DNA of 25,692 nt from Gardnerella kenyensis (GTDB lineage Bacteria > Actinomycetota > Actinomycetes > Actinomycetales > Bifidobacteriaceae): the NCBI GenBank assembly GCA_003585735.1, contig NQOH01000002.1, positions 28,440-54,131 of the forward strand. Direction: 5' to 3'. Under the pieces are notes generated by a model. It was not told where the DNA came from and did no database searches. It saw only the letters and a program-made list of their open reading frames with translations. This document shows, piece after piece, positions 13,746 to 20,588 of the stretch; the first letter of the stretch is position 1, and each line of letters opens with the position of its first letter. The translations under genes and the position numbers were made by a program.

Positions 13746-15983
13746 TTAGTTCGTACCGCGAGGCTTGCGCGTGTGAGTGTGAATTAAGTAAGCCTGGCTG
13801 TCAACGAGCGGACGGCCTTCCTTATCGCGAGAATGCAAGGTATACGTGCCGTCGCCATCCATCCACCACGAAACAGTAGAATCAGCCATCTGCAAATCAA
13901 TGTACTGAATCAAAGCTTCAACCTGATCAGGCGCACTAATTCGAACCAGCGTCTCAACGCGACGGTCAAGATTACGGTGCATTAAATCAGCCGAGCCAAT
14001 CCACACTTCTGGGCCACTTGCAGGACCGTCACCAATCTGCGGACCGCAAGAATTAGCGAACGCGTAAATACGGCTGTGCTCAAGGAATCGACCAAGAATA
14101 GAGCGAACGCGAATATTGTCGCTCAAACCTTCAATGCCAGGCTTAAGCGAGCAAATTCCACGCTCAACAATATCAATCTTTACTCCAGCTTGCGAAGCTC
14201 GATACAAAGCGTCAATAGTCTTCTCGTCAACCACAGAATTGACCTTAATCTTAATCCAAGCTTCTTTACCTGCAAGAGCTGCGGCTTCCTCGCGCTGAAT
14301 TCGCGCAATGATACCAGTTCGACCCGTACGAGGAGCAACAAGCAGGCGGTGGAAACTAGACTTTGGTGCATAACCAGAAAGCTGATTAAACAAGCGAGTC
14401 AAATCCTGGCCAACTACAGGATCGCAAGTAAGCAATCCTAAATCTGTGTAAAGGCGAGCAGTCTTAGGATTGTAATTACCTGTGCCAACGTGGCAGTAGC
14501 GGCGCAATCCTTCTGCTTCTTGGCGAACCACGAGCGAAAGCTTGCAGTGAGTTTTCAAACCAACAATGCCATACACAACGTGAACGCCTGCGCGCTCAAG
14601 CTTACGAGCCCAAGCGATATTTGCGTCCTCGTCAAATCGCGCCTTAATCTCAACCAGCGCAAGCACCTGCTTACCAGCGTGAGCTGCGTCAACAAGAGCG
14701 TCAATAATTGGCGAATTGCTAGACGTGCGGTACAAAGTCTGCTTAATTGCAAGCACTTTTGGATCTGCGGCAGCCTGCGCGAGGAATGCTTGCACAGAAG
14801 TAGAGAACGAATCGTAAGGATGATGCAACAAAATGTCATGCTCGCGAATAGAAGCGAAAATATCTTGCGCGTGGCTAGTTTCAACTTCCGCAATCTGACG
14901 GTTCGTAGTAGGAATAAACGGACGATACTTCAAATCAGGGCGATCAAGCGCCTGCAATTCAAACAGTACCGTCATATCAAGCGGCGAAGGCAAGCGATAA
15001 ACTTCCTCAGGGCTTACGCGAAGCTGATTTGCAAGAAGCTGAGAAAGGAATGGGCTGGCCTCATTAGAAATTTCCAAACGAATAGGCGGTCCAAAGCGGC
15101 GGCGAAGGAGTTCCTTCTCCATAGCGTTAAGCAAGTTCTCTGCGTCGTCTTCCTCAACGTCAATATCCTCGTTACGCGTAACACGGAAGGAGCGTGCTTC
15201 CTTAATAATCATGCCTGGGAAAAGCGATTCCAAGTGTGCTGCAATCAGCTTTTCCATAGTAATGAAGCCGTAACGCTCTTCGCGACCTTCCTCGTCTGTT
15301 AAATCGTCAACTGGTACAAGACGGTTCAAATTATCTGGAATTTTTACGCGCGCAAAATGCGACTTTCCAGAATTTGGATTTTCGACGATAACAGCCAAGT
15401 TAATAGACTTGCCGGAAATGTACGGGAATGGGTGGGCAGGATCCACTGCAAGAGGCGTAAGAACAGGGAAAACTTGCTTTTTGTAGTAATCAGACAAACG
15501 AGCTTTTTCTGATTCTGTAAGCTTATCCCAGCTAAGCAAAACAATACGCTGCTTTGCAAGCTCAGGAAGAATATGCTCAATAACATAGTGAGCATGCTCA
15601 TCTTGACGGCGGTGAGTGACCTCACTAATAGCGCGCAACTGCTGGCGAGGGCTTAAGCCGGATGCTGCAGTTACTGCTATGCCAGAATCAATGCGGCGCT
15701 TTAAGCCTGCAACTCGAACCATAAAGAATTCGTCGAGATTTGACGCAAATATAGCAGCAAAATTAGCGCGTTCAAGTAGCGGCAAATCAGTATTTTGAGC
15801 CAACTCAAGCACGCGACGATTGAACTTCAACCAGCTTAATTCGCGGTCGAAGAAACGATCTTTTGGCAACGGTAGCTCACCCTCACGAGCTTCACGCTTT
15901 TCTGCCTTTTCATCTTCGGCGATGTGTTCTGCAATTTGACCTCGCAAAATCGCCTTTGAGGGAGCGTCAAAAATTTGTACCAT
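13746..15983 (-). CDS. ppk: Polyphosphate kinase
   Basis: PPK1 makes and degrades long-chain inorganic polyphosphate using ATP/ADP and sits at the membrane inner face. The four-domain order is visible: N domain (FFDRELSWLKFNRRVLELA), head domain, and two phospholipase-D-like C domains. The autophosphorylated histidine lies in CHVGTGNYNPKTAR (about residue 498) and the second catalytic histidine in GRFLEHSRIYAF (about residue 636). The frame is open to 16076, but the extra 31 residues are unlike the family. ATG at 15983 (MVQIFDAPSK) gives 745 residues. TACAAT ends 8 nt before it and GGAG lies between. It heads the minus-strand ppk-mutT1 group, a conserved actinobacterial pairing. Confidence 0.96.
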   Translation of the reverse strand: MVQIFDAPSKAILRGQIAEHIAEDEKAEKREAREGELPLPKDRFFDRELSWLKFNRRVLELAQNTDLPLLERANFAAIFASNLDEFFMVRVAGLKRRIDSGIAVTAASGLSPRQQLRAISEVTHRRQDEHAHYVIEHILPELAKQRIVLLSWDKLTESEKARLSDYYKKQVFPVLTPLAVDPAHPFPYISGKSINLAVIVENPNSGKSHFARVKIPDNLNRLVPVDDLTDEEGREERYGFITMEKLIAAHLESLFPGMIIKEARSFRVTRNEDIDVEEDDAENLLNAMEKELLRRRFGPPIRLEISNEASPFLSQLLANQLRVSPEEVYRLPSPLDMTVLFELQALDRPDLKYRPFIPTTNRQIAEVETSHAQDIFASIREHDILLHHPYDSFSTSVQAFLAQAAADPKVLAIKQTLYRTSSNSPIIDALVDAAHAGKQVLALVEIKARFDEDANIAWARKLERAGVHVVYGIVGLKTHCKLSLVVRQEAEGLRRYCHVGTGNYNPKTARLYTDLGLLTCDPVVGQDLTRLFNQLSGYAPKSSFHRLLVAPRTGRTGIIARIQREEAAALAGKEAWIKIKVNSVVDEKTIDALYRASQAGVKIDIVERGICSLKPGIEGLSDNIRVRSILGRFLEHSRIYAFANSCGPQIGDGPASGPEVWIGSADLMHRNLDRRVETLVRISAPDQVEALIQYIDLQMADSTVSWWMDGDGTYTLHSRDKEGRPLVDSQAYLIHTHTRKPRGTN

Positions 15984-16250
15984 ACTCCGTAATTGTATGC
16001 GTTGTAAGGGAAGTGCGCGAATGAGTGTCGGGTGTTGCGACACGCCGGCAGTTGTGTAATTCGAACGTAAACGCACATGATAACCTTTGCAAGTTCACAA
16101 AAGTGTGCAATAGTTACGATTTTTTCAGTGCAATTGAACAGTAGTGACAATATGCGAACAAAGCTTATTTTGAGCTTTACTATTAAGCAAAAAGCGGCGA
16201 TAATAAAAGTACAAAAACAAAAGAGAGATAGCGGTAACCCACAAAAGTGT

Positions 16251-16349
16251 ATGGATATGGAATCCGTGGACGTTGAACGGGATTTTAAGACTTGTAACCG
16301 TTACGACGAGGATGTTGTGCAGATGAAACCGCTGATATTGTTTTTGTGA
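16251..16349 (+). CDS. Possible 32-residue acidic peptide ORF
   Basis: ATG-GAT-ATG-GAA opens a 32-codon frame ending in TGA, encoding an acidic N-terminal half and the end MKPLILFL. It has more G/C-ending codons than its surroundings, and a strong terminator starts 4 bp after the stop, so something is transcribed on this strand. There is no clear ribosome binding site; an AGAGAG at 16222 is too far away. It may be a small protein, a leader peptide, or a chance frame inside a small RNA. Upstream an inverted repeat AAAGCT-N7-AGCTTT (16160-16178) lies in the ppk-divergent spacer. I know no family for it. Confidence 0.35.
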   Translation: MDMESVDVERDFKTCNRYDEDVVQMKPLILFL

Positions 16350-16352
16350 ATG

Positions 16353-16382
16353 AGAGGCTCGCCGAAATGGCGGGCCTCTTTT
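16353..16382 (+). terminator. Strong intrinsic terminator before glpF
   Basis: An 11-bp stem AGAGGCTCGCC/GGCGGGCCTCT (one T-G pair) with loop GAAAT, followed by TTT. No recognised plus-strand gene lies upstream in the spacer, so it implies an unannotated transcript between 16080 and 16350. Confidence 0.88.
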
Positions 16383-16591
16383 GATATGGAGTGGTTTTTC
16401 TGTTTATGTGTACTGTCGCGCGCATAAGGGAAACTATCAAAGAATAAAGGTTGGAATTCATTTTCTTAGCTTCTTTGAAAATGAGAATATATTATGTTCC
16501 ATGCTGTGCTAATCGCAATTGCGAGTTGTGAATTTATTGACGCGTGATTACGTGTGTGGAGTTTGAAACAGGTAAGAAGGATCGAAGGACC

Positions 16592-17323
16592 ATGCAACAT
16601 TCGTTTATGGCAACGCTGGCTGCAGAATTTATTGGCACTGCTATTCTTATGATTTTCGGAAACGGTGCTGTTGCAAACGTTGAATTAAAAAATACTAAAG
16701 GACACCATGCCGGCTGGCTTAATATTGCTATGGGCTACGGTTTTGGTGTGATGTTCCCAGTTCTTATGTTTGGCGGAATTTCCGGCGCGCATATCAATCC
16801 TGCTATGACAATTGCGCAAGCTGTAAACGGCATGTTCCCGTGGGCTAATGTTGCGCCTTACATTGTCGCTCAGCTTTTGGGTGCGTTGGTTGGCCAGCTT
16901 ATTGTGTACGTAACTTATTTGCCGCATTACAACGAAACTGAGGAGCCAGAAGCAATTCTTGGCACTTTCTGCACCACAGACGCATATAACAACAAGCTTA
17001 ACTACTTCCTTAACGAATTCTTCGGTACTCTTGTGCTTGTTTTGGCTGCTCTTTGCTGCCTTACTTCTCCATGGGGTGAGAAGAATTTGGCTGGCGCTTC
17101 GATCGTAGTTGGCTTCGTTGTTTGGGGCTTGGTGACTTCTATGGGTGGCCCAACTGGTCCTGCTTTGAACCCTGCTCGAGACCTTATGCCACGTTTGCTT
17201 CACGCAATTTTGCCAATTCCGCACAAGGGTTCTTCTCGCTGGGGTGAAGCGTGGATTCCAGTTGTTGCTCCTATTGCAGGCGCAATTTTGGGTGTGGTTA
17301 TGTATAAGTCGTTATTTGCATAA
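16592..17323 (+). CDS. glpF: Glycerol facilitator / aquaglyceroporin, MIP family
   Basis: A six-helix channel of 243 residues for glycerol and other small neutral solutes. Both NPA boxes are present: SGAHINPAMTIAQ in the first half and GPALNPARDLMPR in the second. The Asp after NPAR is typical of glycerol facilitators rather than strict water channels. The frame opens at 16544, but ATG at 16592 is preceded by AGAAGGA (16575-16581) and GAAGGA (16584-16589) and begins the usual MQHSFMATLAAEFIGT. A perfect palindrome CGCAATTGCG (16514-16523) lies upstream and could be an operator. No glycerol kinase is adjacent; the gene is followed by its own terminator. Confidence 0.94.
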   Translation: MQHSFMATLAAEFIGTAILMIFGNGAVANVELKNTKGHHAGWLNIAMGYGFGVMFPVLMFGGISGAHINPAMTIAQAVNGMFPWANVAPYIVAQLLGALVGQLIVYVTYLPHYNETEEPEAILGTFCTTDAYNNKLNYFLNEFFGTLVLVLAALCCLTSPWGEKNLAGASIVVGFVVWGLVTSMGGPTGPALNPARDLMPRLLHAILPIPHKGSSRWGEAWIPVVAPIAGAILGVVMYKSLFA

Positions 17324-17381
17324 AACATTTGCTTTTAATTGTGATTGATTGAAGTTTATTGCGATTGATTGCGATTGTAAG

Positions 17382-17422
17382 AAGCGCGTAATGCTAGTAT
17401 GAATGCGTTACGCGCTTTTTAT
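17382..17422 (+). terminator. Intrinsic terminator after glpF
   Basis: A 10-bp stem AAGCGCGTAA (17382-17391) with TTACGCGCTT (17408-17417), loop of 16 nt, then a T run. Short GATTG repeats precede it (17342-17377). Confidence 0.88.
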
Positions 17423-17496
17423 TTTGCAAGTTTATGCTTTGCAAACTTGTGCTTATTAAGAAGGGTATTAGGAAAGATATCAGGAAAGACGAAATC

Positions 17497-18546
17497 ATGT
17501 TTTCGAAGTCAACTATTGCAATTGGTCGTTTTGCGCCAACTCCATCCGGACGCATGCATATTGGAAACATGGTTGCTATGCTTGCGGCTTGGCTTTCTGC
17601 AAAATCGCAGGGCGGCTACATGCTTTTACGCTTGGAAGATCTTGATATTGCGCGCATGCCAAAGGATGCTAGCGCGCGAGTGATTGACGATTTGAAGTGG
17701 GCCGGCCTTGATTGGGTAGGAGAGCCAACTTATCAGCATGAGCGAACTACAGTCTATCAAGAAGCTATTGAATCTCTAGAATCTTTGCAAGACGACGACG
17801 GAAATTCGTTAATCTACCCTTGTTTTTGCTCGCGTTCCGATATTCGCGCGATTGCAGCTCCGCAGGAAGGCGATGGTTTTATACGCTACCCGGGTACGTG
17901 CAGAAATCTGCGCAAAACTGCGGAAGGCCTGGCGCAAATCGAAAAGCGTTTGCAAAATAATCAGCAACATTCTTTGCGACTTGCTGTTCCCTCGGGTGAT
18001 TCGAGGCAAGCAAATATTGATTTTGAAGACGCGATTTTTGGTGCGCAATCTTTTAATATTAATCGCGATTTGGGTGATATGGTGATCCGTCGCGCGGATG
18101 GCGTTTTTTCGTACCAACTTGCGGTTGTTGTTGACGACGTGCTTTCGGGAGTAAATGATATTGTGCGCGGCCGTGATTTGCTCCGTTCGGCAGCGTTGCA
18201 GATTTGGATTGGCGAGCTGCTTGAAAAGTCGGGATTTTTTGCGGCTCACGGTACGCATTATGTGCGGCCGCAATTTGCGCATTTGCCGTTGATTGACAAC
18301 GCACAAGGCGAGAGACTTGCCAAAAGTAAGCACTCGCTAGACGTCGGTGCGCTTCGAGAAGCTGGCTGGAGTGCCGAGCGCATGATCGGCTACTGCATGT
18401 ATCTTTTGGGATACAAAAATCCTGGTCAAAATCAGCCGGCAGATATGAGCGCCGCCGACGCGCTCGCGTTATTTAAAAGCCTTGACACGCCGTGGGATTC
18501 TGTTCGCGCAAACCTAGCCGACAAATCCGTGCCCTTCCTTGACTAA
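17497..18546 (+). CDS. gluQ: Glutamyl-Q tRNA(Asp) synthetase-like protein
   Basis: A class I Glu-tRNA synthetase catalytic core without the anticodon-binding domain, 349 residues versus about 490 for GltX. The HIGH-type motif is PTPSGRMHIGN, the KMSKS-type loop is GERLAKSKHS, and a zinc-site region reads CFCSRSD with YPGTCR about 20 residues on. Stand-alone cores of this kind (GluQ-RS, YadB) attach glutamate to queuosine at position 34 of tRNA-Asp. That function requires queuosine in this organism, which the window cannot show. ATG at 17497 has AGGAAAG (17482-17488) 8 nt upstream; the longer frame from 17434 overlaps the upstream terminator region and is less likely. yggS follows after 35 bp, likely in the same transcript. 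Confidence 0.88.
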   Translation: MFSKSTIAIGRFAPTPSGRMHIGNMVAMLAAWLSAKSQGGYMLLRLEDLDIARMPKDASARVIDDLKWAGLDWVGEPTYQHERTTVYQEAIESLESLQDDDGNSLIYPCFCSRSDIRAIAAPQEGDGFIRYPGTCRNLRKTAEGLAQIEKRLQNNQQHSLRLAVPSGDSRQANIDFEDAIFGAQSFNINRDLGDMVIRRADGVFSYQLAVVVDDVLSGVNDIVRGRDLLRSAALQIWIGELLEKSGFFAAHGTHYVRPQFAHLPLIDNAQGERLAKSKHSLDVGALREAGWSAERMIGYCMYLLGYKNPGQNQPADMSAADALALFKSLDTPWDSVRANLADKSVPFLD

Positions 18547-18581
18547 ACTATGTATTTAGGTTTGATAGATTGGGGCAATAA

Positions 18582-19382
18582 ATGGCATATATGACGCAAA
18601 AAGATTTAGCGAATACTGAGGTCGATTGTGTTCGTGCGCGTCAAATTGCCGACGGCGTGCACAGCGTGCAAGACGCCATTGCTCAAGCCGAATCGCATTA
18701 TGGTCGCAAAGCTGAGTCGGTTACACTGCTTGCTGCAACTAAAACGCGAGATGTCGGCGAAATTATGGTAGCGCTTAAAGCTGGAGTGCGCGTAATTGGG
18801 GAAAATCGCCCACAAGAAATCGTTGCAAAAGCCGAGATTTTACGCGCACAAGCTGCTAGAGAAGGTTTAAGCGTTGGTGTGAACGGCGAAATTCCGCTCT
18901 ACTTAATAGGCCAGTTGCAAAGCAATAAAATAAACAAAGTTTTACCACTTGCAAATGGTATTCAGTCGGTTGACGGCATTGATCTTGCGCAAAAAATATC
19001 TGCTCGCGCGCAAAATTTGGGACTTTGCACAGACGTTATGTTGGAAGTGAACATTTCGGGAGAAGCTACAAAATCGGGGTGCGCGCCAGAACGTGCGATT
19101 GACGAAGCGCTCGCTGTATCTAGCTTGCCTGCGCTTAATTTGCGCGGATTCATGACGCTCGGAGCGCGCGTAGACGATGAAAAAATAGTGAGAAGTGGTT
19201 TCGCTGCATTGCGAGAAATTAGAGATTGTGCGAGTGAACAACTTGCGCAAGATCATGATGGAAACTCTGCAAAATTAGAGCTTTCGATGGGAATGTCCGG
19301 CGATTTTGCGTGGGCGATTGCCGAAGGTTCAACAATGGTTAGGATCGGTTCGGCAATCTTTGGCCCACGCGCATTTGTGTAG
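18582..19382 (+). CDS. yggS: YggS/PLPBP family pyridoxal-phosphate homeostasis protein
   Basis: A 266-residue PLP-binding barrel protein without known catalytic activity that buffers PLP and affects amino-acid metabolism. The PLP lysine is in LLAATKTRD (near residue 54), followed by GENRPQE, the LIGQLQSNK motif (the family usually has a histidine before LQSNK), and the phosphate-binding end LSMGMSGDF ... GSTMVRIGSAIFG. Start ATG 18582 has GGGG about 6 nt upstream, and a second ATG is three codons on. It follows gluQ closely and ends in a triplicated 13-bp repeat shared with the convergent FAH gene region. Confidence 0.94.
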   Translation: MAYMTQKDLANTEVDCVRARQIADGVHSVQDAIAQAESHYGRKAESVTLLAATKTRDVGEIMVALKAGVRVIGENRPQEIVAKAEILRAQAAREGLSVGVNGEIPLYLIGQLQSNKINKVLPLANGIQSVDGIDLAQKISARAQNLGLCTDVMLEVNISGEATKSGCAPERAIDEALAVSSLPALNLRGFMTLGARVDDEKIVRSGFAALREIRDCASEQLAQDHDGNSAKLELSMGMSGDFAWAIAEGSTMVRIGSAIFGPRAFV

Positions 19383-19419
19383 TTTTAAGTCAAAGTTTTA
19401 AATCAAAGTTTTAAGTCAA
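19381..19419. repeat. Three tandem 13-bp repeats after yggS
   Basis: AGTTTTAA(G/A)TCAA occurs at 19381-19393, 19394-19406 and 19407-19419; the middle copy differs by one base. The first copy overlaps the yggS stop codon. They fill most of the short spacer between convergent yggS and the FAH gene, where I see no hairpin terminator. Confidence 0.92.
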
Positions 19420-19433
19420 ATTGATGATTTTAG

Positions 19434-20249
19434 TTACGCATGCACAATCACATTGCGCAGCGAACCGATGCCATCTACGTGCACAATCGCTTCGTCACCA
19501 GCGCGCAAAGTTCCAGCTGGGTATGGAGTTCCTGTCAAAATCACGTCTCCTGGAAGAAGCGTTGAGAAGCTTGAAATTGCAGCGATTTGCTCAGGAATAC
19601 TGTGAATAAGTCGAGCTGTAGTGCCGTCAGCTTCTGGCACATTTTCACCATTAAGCGTAAATGAAATATGTGCATCGCGCCAATTTAGCTCGGTTGTAAT
19701 CCAAGGTCCAAGTGGGCAAGAAGTGTCGAAACCTTTTGCGCGCGTCCACATTGGGTCGCTTCCTGCGCAATCTCGTAAAGTTACGTCATTTACGCAAGTA
19801 AAACCAAAAACGTAGTTCATTGCGGTATCTGCAGTCACATTTTTGGCGATTTTGCCCATAACAACTGCCACTTCTGGCTCAAAATTCATGTCGTTTGAGC
19901 AAGCAGGAATCACAATCGGATCGTCCGGACCAATTACAGAAGTGCTCGGCTTTGTAAAAATCACCATATCTGCAGCAGTATGCGAAGAGGCTGCAGAAGA
20001 AGTAGCGCGCTCGTCATCAGAACGCGTATCGTAATTTTTCGCCAATCCGTACACTTTCGAAGGAATTACAGGCACAAGCAAGCGCACGCCATCCGCATCC
20101 AACGCGTAACGTTTACCAGTTGGCTTAACTCCTTGCGGGCTTAAAGGATGCCCTTCAAGCGCTACTAAATAATCTTTACCGTCGGTTTCGTCTTTTTGAA
20201 CGAAAGCGTATTGCGGAACTTCATTATACGAAAAACGTGCAATTCTCAT
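19434..20249 (-). CDS. Fumarylacetoacetate hydrolase (FAH) family protein
   Basis: A 271-residue FAH-superfamily enzyme; members hydrolyse, isomerise or decarboxylate beta-diketo acids using a divalent metal. The metal ligands are the two Glu of NFEPEVAVVMGK and the Asp of VNDVTLRD. The lysine motif AKGFDTSCPLGPW and the ending LLPGDVILTGTPYPAG are also present. The exact substrate cannot be assigned: fumarylpyruvate or acylpyruvate hydrolase and oxaloacetate decarboxylase are common among such short members. Actinobacteria often keep a FAH gene near a glutamyl-tRNA synthetase gene, similar to this setting. TAATCT (20257-20262, minus strand) ends 7 nt before the ATG and no ribosome site is seen, suggesting a leaderless mRNA. 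Confidence 0.9.
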   Translation of the reverse strand: MRIARFSYNEVPQYAFVQKDETDGKDYLVALEGHPLSPQGVKPTGKRYALDADGVRLLVPVIPSKVYGLAKNYDTRSDDERATSSAASSHTAADMVIFTKPSTSVIGPDDPIVIPACSNDMNFEPEVAVVMGKIAKNVTADTAMNYVFGFTCVNDVTLRDCAGSDPMWTRAKGFDTSCPLGPWITTELNWRDAHISFTLNGENVPEADGTTARLIHSIPEQIAAISSFSTLLPGDVILTGTPYPAGTLRAGDEAIVHVDGIGSLRNVIVHA

Positions 20250-20274
20250 GCTTTTAAGATTACGACATATTTGC

Positions 20275-20340
20275 TACTTAATTAAGCATTGCTCGATACT
20301 TAACTAAACTTTGCTTGCTGCTTAATTAGATTATTTGCGC
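20275..20340. repeat. Three degenerate 22-bp repeats upstream of clpB
   Basis: Units at 20275, 20297 and 20319 share (T)(A/G)CTTAA(T/C)TA followed by (A/T)TTGC-like ends, 22 bp apart. The last runs into the palindrome TTTGCGCAAA (20335-20344). They lie between the FAH start and the clpB promoter. Confidence 0.65.
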
Positions 20341-20363
20341 AAATTATTTGCGATTGAAAGTTC

Positions 20364-20400
20364 TTGAAAACAAAACTTGAGTCTAGTACACTCAAGTTTT
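20364..20400 (+). promoter_or_regulatory. clpB promoter overlapped by a HAIR operator (HspR site)
   Basis: CTTGAGT-N7-ACTCAAG at 20376-20396 is an exact match to the HspR-associated inverted repeat of Actinobacteria, and the arms extend to 11 bp (AAAACTTGAGT/ACTCAAGTTTT). A promoter fits over it: TTGAAA (20364-20369), 17 bp, TACACT (20387-20392), so the -10 lies inside the operator and bound HspR would block initiation. This predicts heat-shock derepression of clpB. Transcription from here gives a leader of roughly 190 nt. Confidence 0.92.
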
Positions 20401-20492
20401 AGGAATAAAGTTATAGGAAAATCTGTTATACGTATCAGATACATGAAAGTGAAAGCTCGTTAGAACTCGAAAGTATCGTCAAAAAGCTTGAA

Positions 20493-20537
20493 ATTGCAAC
20501 GAGAGTTGCAATAAAGGTTGCAATAAAAGTTGCAGCG
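20493..20537 (+). repeat. 12-bp repeats in the clpB leader
   Basis: Units at 20493, 20505, 20517 and a partial one at 20529 carry (A/G)TTGCAA(T/C) in 12-bp steps; units 2 and 3 are GTTGCAATAAAG and GTTGCAATAAAA. GAAAGCTC (20451-20458) can pair with GAGCTTTC (20564-20571), just before the GAGG ribosome site, closing a loop that holds the repeats. Confidence 0.75.
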
Positions 20538-20588
20538 ATTTGACTTAACTGAAATGTGTTTTAGAGCTTTCGTGGAAATGAGGTAGAT

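Noticed and set aside
14490..15302. 270-residue plus-strand frame inside ppk and other long antisense frames in upp, gatD and clpB
   Set aside because: They lie antisense to well-conserved genes and show no domain, as expected from codon bias on the opposite strand.
15983..16076. N-terminal extension of Ppk from 16076
   Set aside because: The 31 extra residues are unlike the family, and a -10-like hexamer with GGAG lies just before the ATG at 15983.
17497..18546. Full glutamyl-tRNA synthetase GltX
   Set aside because: At 349 residues the anticodon-binding domain is missing and the zinc-site region fits the stand-alone GluQ-RS type.
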